Of a stretch of DNA of 13,954 bases, positions 1 through 7,229 are shown in pieces. Location: positions 1 to 13,954 of the forward strand of contig BEIB01000018.1 of the NCBI GenBank assembly GCA_002898615.1, in the 5' to 3' direction. This stretch comes from a bacterium HR25 (GTDB lineage: Bacteria; Chloroflexota; Dehalococcoidia; SM23-28-2; HRbin24). The translations under genes were made by a program, and so were the position numbers. Below the pieces are notes generated by a model. It ran no database searches. It worked only from the letters and a program-made list of their open reading frames with translations, and was not told the DNA's origin. Every line of letters begins with the position of its first letter. The stretch's first letter is position 1.

Positions 1-530
1 TCGGTGTAGTTGGTACCCAGCCCCACTGGCGGCCGGTAGGGAAAGCCGGAGAGGTGGCTGATGCCAGCCAGGGGGGTGATGACGGCCCCGAAGCCGGCGA
101 AGTCCCGGTGGGGACCGCTGGCGCCCTGCATGGGCTCCCGCACCATGATGATGTCCGGCCTCACCTGCAGGATGCGCTCGTAGCTGAGACCCCACTTCTC
201 GAAGGTACCGGGGGTGTAGTTCTCGGCCACGATATCGCTCACGGCGATGAGCCTGAGGGCCAACTCCCGCCCCTTCTCGCTGTTCAGGTTGATGGTGATG
301 GAGAGCTTGCCGGCGTTGAAGTTGTTGAAGTAGCCGCTGAGGTTGATTCCCGGCGGCCGGTCCTTGGGCATGGGCTGGGTGAAGCGGAGCCCGTCCAGCC
401 GTACCTGGGACTCTACCCTTATGACCTCGGCGCCGTAGTGGGCCAGGGCCTGGGTGAAGATGGGCCCGGCGCCGAACCAGGTGAAGTCGGCCACCCGCAC
501 GCCGGAGAGGGGAAGGTCATCGCTGGCCAC
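1..530 (-). CDS. CaiB/BaiF (class III) CoA-transferase, N-terminal 176 residues, cut by left edge
   Basis: This is the N-terminal part of a class III CoA-transferase, a family that moves CoA between carboxylic acids through an enzyme-bound anhydride or thioester on a conserved aspartate. The protein opens with LPLSGVRVADFTWFGAGP, the Rossmann-like CoA-binding start of the family, and has GAEVIRVES (residues 33-41), NAGKLSITINL (72-82) and the usual stretch around AENYTPGTFEKWGL (102-115). I chose the GTG at 530 because GAGGAGGGG lies 6 bases upstream and translation from there gives the family N-terminus. The gene begins 20 bases after the stop of the CoA-transferase gene upstream, so the two are cotranscribed. 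The window ends inside codon 177, whose two visible bases are GA, so it encodes Asp or Glu. By alignment this is about where the catalytic Asp sits. The substrate cannot be read from the sequence. Confidence 0.9.
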   Translation of the reverse strand, partial: MASDDLPLSGVRVADFTWFGAGPIFTQALAHYGAEVIRVESQVRLDGLRFTQPMPKDRPPGINLSGYFNNFNAGKLSITINLNSEKGRELALRLIAVSDIVAENYTPGTFEKWGLSYERILQVRPDIIMVREPMQGASGPHRDFAGFGAVITPLAGISHLSGFPYRPPVGLGTNYT

Positions 531-536
531 GGCTCG

Positions 537-545
537 CCCCTCCTC
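537..545 (-). promoter_or_regulatory. Ribosome binding site of the left-edge CoA-transferase
   Basis: GAGGAGGGG on the minus strand lies 6 bases before the GTG at 530 and inside the short gap after the previous stop codon. It decides the GTG start; no ATG in this frame gives the family N-terminus. Together with the 20-base gap it shows that the second gene of the pair is translated from the same message. Confidence 0.7.
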
Positions 546-550
546 GTTCC

Positions 551-1861
551 CTAGACTACGCCAGCGGCCGATAGGGCCGCCAATTGCTCCGTCGTCAGCC
601 CCAGTTCACCGATGTAGACCTCCCGGTTGTGCTCGCCGATGCGGGGCGGCCGCCGCCAGATGCGGGCGGGGCTCCCGTAGAGGCGATAGGGCGACCCCGG
701 GTAGCGGAGGAGGATGCCCAGTTCCTCGTGCGGGACGTCCTGGAAGAAGCCGCGGGCGTTGAGCTGGGGGTCCTCCACCACGTCCTTGGGGGTGTTGACG
801 GGGGCCACCAGGAGGCCCCGCCGCTGGCCCTCCTGGTAGAGGAGCTGCTTGGGCCGGGAGCGGACGAAGCGTTCTATGATGGCGTCCACGTGGCGGAACC
901 GGGGGAGCCAGTCCACGGCCATGCTGGCGTCGGCCCCCTGGAGTAGCTGGGTGACCAGCCGCAGGTCCAGCTTGCTGAAGGTCTCCACCCATTTCGGGGA
1001 GGTCAGGCCCTCCGCCTCCCCCTCTTCAGCCATCCACTGGATCAGGGTGGCGAGGGGGGCGCCGAAGCCGGGGACGCCCACCATAAGGAAGACGTAGCCA
1101 TCGGCGCACTGGTAGGTGCCGATGCCGGGGACGCGGAACCACTGGCCATCGGGCAGGCGGCGTCCCTCCCCCTGGCGCCGGCGCAGCTCCCGGCGCAGGT
1201 CCCAGTACTGCATGGCCGTCTCCTGGTTCATGGCCAGCGCCTCCTGGAGGGATACCTCCACCATCTGCCCCTGCCCAGTCCTGTCTCGATAGGCGAGGGC
1301 GGTGAGGATGCCGCTGCAGGCCTGGATGGAGCCGCAGTAGTAGGCCTGGTTGCCGTAGGGTCGGTTGGGCGGGTCCTCGGGGAAGCCGGCCAGGTACATG
1401 ACGCCGCTCATGGCGAGGGCGATGAGGTCGCTGGTCCGGTAGTGGGCGTGAGGCCCCCAGAGGCCGAAGCCTGTGATGGAGCAGTAGATGAGGCGAGGGT
1501 TGAGCTGACGCAGCGTCTCGTAACCCAGGCCGAGGTCCTCCATGTAGCCGGGCGGGAAGGTCTCCAGGAGGACATCGGCCCGTTCGACCAGCCGGCGCAG
1601 GAGGGCCCTGCCGTCCGCCCTGGCGATGTCTAGGGTGATGGAGCGCTTGCTGGTGTTGAAGGCGAAGAAGTAGAGGCTTTTCTCGGGATGGACGTCGTCG
1701 TGGAAGAAGGGGCCGATGCGCCGCGCCGGGTCTCCGCCGGGTGGCTCCACCTTTATGACATCGGCGCCCAGGTCGGCCAGCAGCTTACCGCAGTAGGCGC
1801 CGGGCTCGCCGGCCAGGTCGAGCACCCGGAGGTCGGCGAGGGCGCCTGGCAGTCCCTCCAC
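551..1861 (-). CDS. CaiB/BaiF (class III) CoA-transferase, full length, catalytic Asp apparently absent
   Basis: This 436-residue class III CoA-transferase has the usual family length. The N-terminal CoA-binding part reads LRVLDLAGEPGAYCGKLLADLGADVIKVE (residues 11-39), followed by FNTSKRSITLDI (68-79) and the GYGETLRQLNPRLIYCSITGFG-like region (113-133). The downstream part has GILTALAYRDRTGQGQMVEVSL (184-205), and the C-terminal region includes APVNTPKDVVEDPQLNARGFF (353-373), a typical substrate-domain signature. The GTG start at 1861 has GGAGG 6 bases upstream and a TATAAT promoter 34 bases upstream. Anchoring on GILTAL puts Tyr174 (in QAYYCG) where formyl-CoA transferase has its catalytic Asp169. 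This subunit may therefore be inactive alone and pair with the protein of the next gene, as in two-gene members of the family. The family call is firm; the substrate and the loss of activity are inference. Confidence 0.93.
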   Translation of the reverse strand: MEGLPGALADLRVLDLAGEPGAYCGKLLADLGADVIKVEPPGGDPARRIGPFFHDDVHPEKSLYFFAFNTSKRSITLDIARADGRALLRRLVERADVLLETFPPGYMEDLGLGYETLRQLNPRLIYCSITGFGLWGPHAHYRTSDLIALAMSGVMYLAGFPEDPPNRPYGNQAYYCGSIQACSGILTALAYRDRTGQGQMVEVSLQEALAMNQETAMQYWDLRRELRRRQGEGRRLPDGQWFRVPGIGTYQCADGYVFLMVGVPGFGAPLATLIQWMAEEGEAEGLTSPKWVETFSKLDLRLVTQLLQGADASMAVDWLPRFRHVDAIIERFVRSRPKQLLYQEGQRRGLLVAPVNTPKDVVEDPQLNARGFFQDVPHEELGILLRYPGSPYRLYGSPARIWRRPPRIGEHNREVYIGELGLTTEQLAALSAAGVV

Positions 1862-1894
1862 GCGCGGCCTCCGTCCCCGTCAGGTCGCGCCCCA

Positions 1895-1924
1895 ATTATA
1901 GCCATTTCTTGCCGAGGCTATCCA
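1895..1924 (-). promoter_or_regulatory. Sigma-70-type promoter of the CoA-transferase operon
   Basis: On the minus strand a perfect -10 box TATAAT (1900-1895) follows a weak -35, TGGATA (1924-1919), after an 18-base spacer. Transcription would start near 1888, about 27 bases before the GTG at 1861. The AT-rich hexamer is conspicuous in GC-rich DNA. It lies just downstream of the palindrome that probably ends the sulfurtransferase transcript, so the CoA-transferase pair looks separately transcribed. Confidence 0.6.
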
Positions 1925-1940
1925 GACGAGGGGCCGGCGG

Positions 1941-1977
1941 GGAAGGAAGAGGGGGCGGGGCCGCGGCCCCGCCCCCT
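1941..1977 (-). terminator. GC-rich hairpin, probable intrinsic terminator of the sulfurtransferase gene
   Basis: Positions 1950-1977 are a 28-bp perfect palindrome made almost only of G and C. It begins 19 bases after the sulfurtransferase stop codon and is followed on the minus strand by the pyrimidine run CTTCCTTCC. As RNA it would form a very stable stem with a small loop. The tail is mixed C and U rather than a clean U tract, so termination may be incomplete. No such tail follows on the plus strand. Confidence 0.5.
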
Positions 1978-1996
1978 GGCCTGGGAGTGCCTCCGT

Positions 1997-2839
1997 CTAC
2001 CGCTCGATGGGGAGGCCGACGGCGCTGCCCCACTCCGTCCAGGATCCGTCGTAGTTCTTGACGTTGGGGTAGCCCAGCAGATACTTGAGCACGAACCAGG
2101 TGTGGGAGGAGCGCTCGCCTATGCGGCAGTAGGCGATAACCTCCTTGTCCGGGGTGATGCCCTGCCCCTGGTAGAGCTCCTTGAGCTCCTCGGGGCTCTT
2201 GAAGGTGCCGTCCTCCCGCACCGCCTGGGCCCAGGGGATGTTCTTGGCCTTGGGGATGTGGCCGCCCCGCTGGGCGCCCTCCTGGGGCAGGTTCTCCGGG
2301 GCCAGGAGCTCGCCCTTGAACTCGGCCGGGGAGCGGACGTCCACCAGAGCGATGCCGTCGCGCTGGAGGGACTGGAGGACGTAGTCCCGCAGGGCGCGGA
2401 TGCCGGGGTCTGGCTCCTTGGCGCGGTAGCTGGTGCGCGGGTAGCTGGGGACGTCGGTGGAGAGGGGGCGACCCTCGTCGATCCACTTCTTGCGGCCACC
2501 GTTCATGATGCGGGCGTCCTCGTGGCCGTAGTACTTGAGGAGCCAGAAGGCGTAGGTGGCGAACCAGTTATTGTTATCGCCGTAGAGGACGACGGTGGTG
2601 TCGTTGCTGATGCCAGAGCGGCTCAGCAGCTCCTCCACCTGTTCCTTGGTGGCGATATCTCGCTGGACCGGCGCCTCCAGGTCCTGCTTCCAGTTCCAGC
2701 CTACGGCGCCCGGGATGTGGCCGGTCTCGTAGGCGGCGGTGTCCACGTCCACCTCCACCAGCCGCACCTTGGGGTCGTTCAGGTGCTGGGACACCCACTC
2801 GGTGGAGACCAGCACCTCGGGACGGGCGTATTCTGCCAT
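1997..2839 (-). CDS. Thiosulfate sulfurtransferase (rhodanese), CysA2/SseA type
   Basis: This 280-residue tandem-rhodanese enzyme moves a sulfane sulfur, typically from thiosulfate, to cyanide or a thiol acceptor in the cytoplasm. The N-terminal inactive rhodanese domain covers about residues 5-130, with [18 protein letters not shown] and [17 protein letters not shown]. The C-terminal domain covers about 150-280, with [22 protein letters not shown] and the active loop [12 protein letters not shown] holding the catalytic Cys238. The loop and the ending [13 protein letters not shown] closely resemble the Mycobacterium tuberculosis CysA2/CysA3 proteins as I remember them. The ATG at 2839 is chosen because family members begin here and GGGAGG lies 10 bases upstream. 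A GTG at 2998 in the same frame would add 53 unrelated residues. Two promoters precede the gene and a hairpin follows it. The donor and acceptor are not known from the sequence. Confidence 0.93.
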   Translation of the reverse strand: MAEYARPEVLVSTEWVSQHLNDPKVRLVEVDVDTAAYETGHIPGAVGWNWKQDLEAPVQRDIATKEQVEELLSRSGISNDTTVVLYGDNNNWFATYAFWLLKYYGHEDARIMNGGRKKWIDEGRPLSTDVPSYPRTSYRAKEPDPGIRALRDYVLQSLQRDGIALVDVRSPAEFKGELLAPENLPQEGAQRGGHIPKAKNIPWAQAVREDGTFKSPEELKELYQGQGITPDKEVIAYCRIGERSSHTWFVLKYLLGYPNVKNYDGSWTEWGSAVGLPIER

Positions 2840-2849
2840 AGCGTTCGGT

Positions 2850-2855
2850 CCTCCC
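2850..2855 (-). promoter_or_regulatory. Ribosome binding site of the sulfurtransferase
   Basis: GGGAGG on the minus strand lies 10 bases before the ATG at 2839. It supports this start over the in-frame GTG at 2998, which has no comparable purine-rich site and would place the -35 and -10 of the nearer promoter inside the coding region. Confidence 0.6.
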
Positions 2856-2895
2856 TTCCGCGTCAGCCTTCTCTTCGCTTTCGCCTCAAGGAGAA

Positions 2896-2923
2896 AGGAT
2901 ACTAAACCGATAGGTAAAGTCAA
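2896..2923 (-). promoter_or_regulatory. Proximal promoter of the sulfurtransferase
   Basis: The minus strand carries TTGACT (2923-2918), a 16-base spacer and TATCCT (2901-2896). These match the sigma-70 consensus at 5 of 6 and 4 of 6 positions. Transcription would begin near 2889, about 50 bases before the ATG. The block lies in a locally AT-richer patch within GC-rich DNA. Confidence 0.5.
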
Positions 2924-3090
2924 GAGTCCCCCGGAGGCTTCGTCCATAGGCCGCTGCGAGCCCGTCAGCGCGCGGACAGGCCCCTTCCCCTCTCTCACGC
3001 GGGCTTCACTGCCCGGGCCTGGTGGCGCCGCCGCCTGCCCTCCGATGCCTCCCCCTTCAGGGCGACGGGCACTAGACGAGGAACGAGGCG

Positions 3091-3118
3091 ATTATACGCC
3101 TGCCCGCAGGGTTGTCAA
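3091..3118 (-). promoter_or_regulatory. Perfect-consensus sigma-70 promoter, distal to the sulfurtransferase
   Basis: The minus strand reads TTGACA (3118-3113), a 16-base spacer, then TATAAT (3096-3091). Both hexamers match the consensus at all positions. The predicted start is a G at about 3084. The promoter points at the sulfurtransferase gene 245 bases away and lies just past the end of the nitronate monooxygenase gene. Two short inverted repeats overlap the -10 and the spacer, and a tandem ACGAGG repeat lies at the start point, which suggests an operator. Confidence 0.7.
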
Positions 3119-3140
3119 CGGTGGCCGGGCTTCCCCCGCG

Positions 3141-4289
3141 CTAGTCAGCGGAGGCCTGGACGACGGAAGGGAGGACCCGCTCCAGGATCTCGGCCGCTTG
3201 GGCCACCATCTCCTCCAGTATCTCGCGGGCCGGCCGCTGCCGCCGCATCATCCCGGCGATCTGTCCCGCCGGGTTGACGAGCAGCTCCTTGCGGCCCGCC
3301 TTCTCGGCGGCCACCAGTAGCTCGTGCACCAGCATGGGCTGATAGGGGAAGGGGAGGGTGGGCACCCCCGAGCGCTCCCACTCCTCGATGAGAGGGTTGG
3401 CGATGGCCCGCACTGGCTTGCCGGTGTAGATGCGAGTGAGGCGGGTATCCTCCTCCGTGGCCTCCAGGATGCGCCGCTTCAGGTCCGGGTCGTGGTTGGC
3501 CTCGTCGGAGACCAGGAAGGCGGTGCCCACCCAGACACCCACGGCGCCCAGGCAGAGGGCGGCGGCCAGGCCGCGGCCATCGCCGATGCCGCCGGCCGCC
3601 ACCACCGGGACGGGGGCCACAGCGTCCACCACCTGAGGCACCAGGGACATGGTGCCGATGCGCCCCGTGTGGCCGCCGGCATCGTAGCCCTGGGCCACCA
3701 CTATGTCCGCCCCGCCCTCCGCCACGCGGCGGGCGTTCTTCACGTTCCCCACCAGGGAGATGACCTTGATCCCCTGGGCGTGCAGCTCCGGCACGTAGGG
3801 CGCCGGGTTGCCCAGCCCCGAGGCGAAGACAGGCACCCGCTCCTCCAGGATGACGTCCATCTGGCGCCGTATGAACTCCGAGCCCTGGCCCACGCGGGCC
3901 AGCCGCGGCACCCGCTCCGCCACCTCCGGCAGGCCGAACCTCTCCCTCAACTGGAGGACGAAGCGTCGCTGCTCCTCCGGCAGAACCTCCCTCGGGCTCC
4001 TGGGCCCCTCGGGGGGAGCGCTGGGGCCGGCCTGGGCCGGCGTGTCCGGCCGCGCCGGCAGCAGGAGGTCCACGCCGAAGGGCCGGTCCGTCAGCTCCCG
4101 CACCTTGCGGATCTCCTGCCGTAGCTCCTCCGGCGCCATGATGGCGGCGCCGATGACGCCCAGGCCACCGGCGTTAGAGACGGCGGCCACCAGCTCGGCG
4201 CGGGCCACGTCCCCCATCCCAGCCAGGATGACGGGGTACTCGATGCCCAGCATCTCGCACAGCTTCGTCCGCAGGACCGGCCTGCCCAT
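3141..4289 (-). CDS. Nitronate monooxygenase family FMN enzyme (2-nitropropane dioxygenase-like)
   Basis: This 382-residue TIM-barrel flavoprotein belongs to the family that oxidises alkyl nitronates with FMN and oxygen. The family also includes FabK-type enoyl reductases. The start MGRPVLRTKLCEMLGIEYPV and ILAGMGDVARAELVAAVSNA (residues 21-40) form the first strand and FMN loop. AQGYDAGGHTGR (199-210) carries His207 at the catalytic-base position of nitronate monooxygenases. AAGGIGDGRG (231-240) and GAVGVWVGTAFL (248-259) bind the FMN phosphate. A proline-rich stretch at about 78-105 looks like a linker or lineage-specific insertion. The ATG at 4289 has GGAGGGGAG just upstream. The gene is divergent from polA and has its own promoter. 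Many proteins of this family are mis-specified by name, so the true substrate is open. Confidence 0.87.
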   Translation of the reverse strand: MGRPVLRTKLCEMLGIEYPVILAGMGDVARAELVAAVSNAGGLGVIGAAIMAPEELRQEIRKVRELTDRPFGVDLLLPARPDTPAQAGPSAPPEGPRSPREVLPEEQRRFVLQLRERFGLPEVAERVPRLARVGQGSEFIRRQMDVILEERVPVFASGLGNPAPYVPELHAQGIKVISLVGNVKNARRVAEGGADIVVAQGYDAGGHTGRIGTMSLVPQVVDAVAPVPVVAAGGIGDGRGLAAALCLGAVGVWVGTAFLVSDEANHDPDLKRRILEATEEDTRLTRIYTGKPVRAIANPLIEEWERSGVPTLPFPYQPMLVHELLVAAEKAGRKELLVNPAGQIAGMMRRQRPAREILEEMVAQAAEILERVLPSVVQASAD

Positions 4290-4337
4290 GGCTCCCCTCC
4301 TGGCCCGCCCCGGCGGGCCCCTGTTCTGCAGGCCCCG

Positions 4338-4367
4338 ATTATAGCCCTGGTCTGACGTTCACGGCAA
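4338..4367 (-). promoter_or_regulatory. Promoter of the nitronate monooxygenase gene
   Basis: The minus strand has TTGCCG (4367-4362, 4 of 6 consensus matches), an 18-base spacer and a perfect TATAAT (4343-4338). The predicted start is near 4331, giving a leader of about 42 bases that contains the ribosome binding site. It shares the 128-bp divergent gap with the polA promoter. Confidence 0.65.
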
Positions 4368-4401
4368 GGGTATGGTGCCCTCGTGAGCGCCGAGGGGGCG
4401 G

Positions 4402-4410
4402 TGCTATAAT
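4402..4410 (+). promoter_or_regulatory. Extended -10 promoter of polA
   Basis: TGCTATAAT combines a TGn extension with a perfect -10 box. No good -35 lies at the right distance (CGTGAG at 17 bases), which is typical of extended -10 promoters. The start point would fall at about 4416-4418, that is, at the GTG start codon itself, so the message would be leaderless or nearly so. Confidence 0.65.
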
Positions 4411-4417
4411 TCCCGGC

Positions 4418-7210
4418 GTGAGCGACCGACAGCCCCGCCTGGTGCTCCTGGACGGCCACGGCATCATCCACCGCTCCTACCACGCTATGCGGGAGCAGCC
4501 CCTCACGGTGCGTCACACCGGGGAGGTCATAACCGCCGTATACGGCTTCGCCAACACGCTCCTCTCCGTCCTCCAGGAGCTGCGGCCCACTCACGTGGCG
4601 GTGGCGCTGGACAAAGGGCGTCTCACCTTCCGCCACCGGCTGGACCCCACCTACAAGGCCCATCGCGTGGAGATGCCGGACGATCTGCGCTCCCAGATGC
4701 GCCGCTGCCGGGAGCTCATAGAGGCCTTCGGCATCCCCATCTACGAGCACGAGGAGTACGAGGCGGACGACATCCTGGGCACCCTGGCCCGCCAGGCGGC
4801 GGAGCGGGAGCTGGAGACCTACCTGGTGAGCCTGGACAGCGACATCGCCCAACTGGTGCGGCCGGGGGTGCGCCTGTGGCTCTACCGCCCCTACCAGCGG
4901 GACTTCGTCGTCTATGCCACGCCAGAGGACGTGCAGCGACGTTACGGCGTCCTGCCTCAGCAGCTCCCCGACCTGAAGGCCCTCAAGGGCGACGCCAGTG
5001 ACAACATCCCCGGCGTCCCCGGCGTGGGCGAGAAGACGGCGGTGCGCCTCGTCCAGCAGTTCGGCAGCATCGAAGCGCTGTACGAGCACCTGGACCAGGT
5101 GGAGCCCCCCAAGCTGCGGGAGGCGCTCCGCCAGGCCGAGGAACAGGTGCGACGCTCCAAGCACCTGGCCACCATCGCCACCGATGTCCCCGTCCATCTG
5201 GACCTGGAGGCCGCCGATTTCTGGGCCCACTACCGTCGCCAGCGGGTCTTAGACCTCTTCCGCGAGCTGGAGTTCAAGAGCCTGGTCTCCCGTCTGCCCC
5301 AGGAAGAGGCCGGACGAGAAGGAGAAGAGGATGTGTCGCCCCTGGGACGCGGCGTCCCCGGGCCGGGCCTCGCTGGCGAGGAGCGCTACCAGGTGGTGGA
5401 CACCGAGGAGGCCCTCGCTGAGTTGGTGCGCCGCCTGGAGGCCCGGGGCGCCTTCGCCCTGGACACGGAGACCACCGGCCTGGAGGCTATGCGGGCCCGC
5501 CTGGTGGGCATCTCCCTCTCCCCCGCCCCCGGCGAGGCCTACTACATCCCGGTGGGGCACCTGGGCCACGCCGGGCAACTGCCGCTGGGTCTCGTCCTGG
5601 AGCGGTTGCGCCCCCTCCTGGAGAGCGAGGCCGTCAAGAAGACGGCCCACAACGCCAAGTACGACATGGTAGTCCTGGCCCGCCACGGCGTCTGGCTGCG
5701 GGGCCTCCAGTTCGACACCATGATCGCCGCCTGGCTGCTGGGCGAGGGCGGCGGCGCCGGCCGCCCGGGGGAGGGCGCTCTGGGACTGAAGTGGCTCGCC
5801 TCCCGGCACCTCAACGTGGAGATGACGGAGATAACCAGCCTTATCGGCGCCCGCGGACGGGGGCAGCTCTCCATGGCCGAGGTGCCGGTGGAAGCGGCCG
5901 CCCGCTACGCCTGCGCCGATGCCGACATGAGCCTTCGCCTCCGCCACGCCCTGGAGCCTCGCCTGCAGGAGCGGGCCCAGGAGAGGCTTTTCTACGAGAT
6001 CGAGATGCCCCTGGTGCCGGTGCTGGCCCGCATGGAGCTCAACGGCGTGGCGGTGGAGGCCGGCGTCCTGCGGGAGATGTCCAAGACCCTGAGCGAAGAG
6101 ATAAAGCGGGTGGAGGAGGAGATATACCGGGCGGTGGGGCACCGCTTCAACATCGGCTCGCCGCAGCAGTTGAGCCGCGTCCTCTTTGAAGAGCTGAAGC
6201 TGCCCAAGACGCGTCGACTCAAGTCCGGCGGCTACTCCACCGATGCCCAGTCCCTGGAGGAGCTGCGGGGCGCCCACCCCGTCATCGACCTCATATTCGA
6301 CTACCGGGAGCTGACGAAGCTGAAGAGCACCTACGTGGACGCCCTGCCCGGCCTGGTCCACCCGGAGACGGGGCGCATCCACAGCGAATTCAACCAGACC
6401 GGGACGGCCACCGGCCGCCTCTCCTCCAGCAACCCCAACCTGCAGAACATACCCGTCCGCACCGAGCTGGGAGGGCAGATCCGGCGGGCCTTCATCGCCC
6501 GCGACGTGGGGCCCGACCCCTACCTCCTGGCGGCCGACTACTCCCAGGTTGAGCTGCGGGTGATGGCCCACTACACCCGTGACCCGGCTCTGGTAGAGGC
6601 CTTCCTGCGGGACGAGGACATCCACGCCGCTACCGCCTCCCAGGTCTTCGGCGTGCCCCTGGACCAGGTGACGCCGGTGATGCGGCGGCGGGCCAAGGTC
6701 TTCAACTTCGGCGTCCTGTACGGCCTTACCCCCTACGGCCTCTCGGTGCGGGAGCGCATATCCCAGGAGGAGGCGGCCGAGTTCATCCGTCGCTACTTCG
6801 AACGCTACCCGGGCATCCGGCGCTACATCGAGGAGACGGTGCAGCGGACGCGAGAGCTGGGCTACGCCGAGACCCTCTTCGGTCGGCGTCGCTACCTGCC
6901 CGACATCAACTCACCCAACCACAGCGTGCGCCAGGCGGCGGAGCGAGCCGCCATCAACATGCCCATCCAGGGCACTGTGGCGGATATCATGAAGATCTCC
7001 ATGAACCGCCTCCAAGCGGAGCTGGAGCGGCGGGGCCTCCGCAGCCTCATGATCCTCCAGGTGCACGACGAGCTTATCTTCGAGTGCCCGGGGGAGGAGC
7101 TGTCGGAGATACGGGCGCTGGTGCTGGAGATAATGCCCAGGGCGGCGGAGCTGGTGGTCCCCCTCAAGGTGGACGTGAAGGTGGGCAGGAACTGGGGGGA
7201 GATGGAGTAG
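4418..7210 (+). CDS. polA: DNA polymerase I with intact 5' nuclease and 3'-5' proofreading domains
   Basis: This 930-residue Pol I fills gaps in excision repair and removes RNA primers from Okazaki fragments. The 5' nuclease domain (about 1-295) has LLDGHGIIHRSYHA, YEADDILGTLA, SLDSD and the helix-hairpin region GDASDNIPGVPGVGEKTA (191-208). The 3'-5' exonuclease domain (about 325-510) keeps all acidic residues: ALDTETTGL (Asp349, Glu351), HNAKYD (Asp416) and YACAD (Tyr497, Asp501). Proofreading should therefore work, unlike in Taq Pol I. The polymerase domain has motif A AADYSQVELR (Asp707), motif B RRRAKVFNFGVLYG (Lys760, Phe764, Tyr768) and motif C QVHDELIFE (Asp884). The GTG at 4418 gives the normal N-terminus. 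I see no ribosome binding site, and a -10 box ends 8 bases upstream, so it is probably leaderless. It heads an operon with a methyltransferase gene and mutM. Confidence 0.98.
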   Translation: MSDRQPRLVLLDGHGIIHRSYHAMREQPLTVRHTGEVITAVYGFANTLLSVLQELRPTHVAVALDKGRLTFRHRLDPTYKAHRVEMPDDLRSQMRRCRELIEAFGIPIYEHEEYEADDILGTLARQAAERELETYLVSLDSDIAQLVRPGVRLWLYRPYQRDFVVYATPEDVQRRYGVLPQQLPDLKALKGDASDNIPGVPGVGEKTAVRLVQQFGSIEALYEHLDQVEPPKLREALRQAEEQVRRSKHLATIATDVPVHLDLEAADFWAHYRRQRVLDLFRELEFKSLVSRLPQEEAGREGEEDVSPLGRGVPGPGLAGEERYQVVDTEEALAELVRRLEARGAFALDTETTGLEAMRARLVGISLSPAPGEAYYIPVGHLGHAGQLPLGLVLERLRPLLESEAVKKTAHNAKYDMVVLARHGVWLRGLQFDTMIAAWLLGEGGGAGRPGEGALGLKWLASRHLNVEMTEITSLIGARGRGQLSMAEVPVEAAARYACADADMSLRLRHALEPRLQERAQERLFYEIEMPLVPVLARMELNGVAVEAGVLREMSKTLSEEIKRVEEEIYRAVGHRFNIGSPQQLSRVLFEELKLPKTRRLKSGGYSTDAQSLEELRGAHPVIDLIFDYRELTKLKSTYVDALPGLVHPETGRIHSEFNQTGTATGRLSSSNPNLQNIPVRTELGGQIRRAFIARDVGPDPYLLAADYSQVELRVMAHYTRDPALVEAFLRDEDIHAATASQVFGVPLDQVTPVMRRRAKVFNFGVLYGLTPYGLSVRERISQEEAAEFIRRYFERYPGIRRYIEETVQRTRELGYAETLFGRRRYLPDINSPNHSVRQAAERAAINMPIQGTVADIMKISMNRLQAELERRGLRSLMILQVHDELIFECPGEELSEIRALVLEIMPRAAELVVPLKVDVKVGRNWGEME

Positions 7211-7219
7211 CGGGGCGGG

Positions 7220-7226
7220 AAGGAGG
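7220..7226 (+). promoter_or_regulatory. Ribosome binding site of the DNA methyltransferase
   Basis: AAGGAGG is the strongest anti-16S match among the genes here but lies only 3 bases before the ATG at 7230, which is tight. It sits in the 19-base gap after polA and supports this ATG as the start. Confidence 0.55.
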
Positions 7227-7229
7227 CCG

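Larger units (their letters stand above)
2840..3140. other. 301-bp gap with two minus-strand promoters and a long putative leader
   Basis: No open frame here resembles a protein. The gap contains the proximal sulfurtransferase promoter (2896-2923) and a distal consensus promoter (3091-3118). The 160 bases between the distal start point (about 3084) and the proximal promoter have no function I can assign. They are GC-rich and contain a small GGGC-AGTGAA-GCCC hairpin near 3004-3018 on the minus strand. I could not match this stretch to a known riboswitch or small RNA class by eye. Confidence 0.5.

Noticed and set aside
1688..2905. Long plus-strand open frame opposite the sulfurtransferase
   Set aside because: It is the complement of clear genes on the minus strand, has a low-complexity Val/Gly/Ala/Leu composition and no motif. 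GC-rich DNA keeps such shadow frames open.
2840..2998. 53-residue N-terminal extension of the sulfurtransferase from GTG 2998
   Set aside because: CysA-type relatives begin at the ATG at 2839, which has a ribosome binding site. The extension would cover a promoter and lacks its own binding site.
2840..3084. A SAM, cobalamin or T-box riboswitch upstream of the sulfurtransferase
   Set aside because: I could not find the conserved core elements of these classes in the minus-strand leader; left as an unassigned leader.
4091..5230. Minus-strand open frame spanning the nitronate monooxygenase start and the polA start
   Set aside because: It overlaps two well-supported genes in another frame and crosses the divergent promoter region; no family resemblance.
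5249..6625. 458-codon minus-strand open frame inside polA
   Set aside because: It is fully antisense to conserved Pol I exonuclease and polymerase motifs, with a composition typical of a shadow frame.
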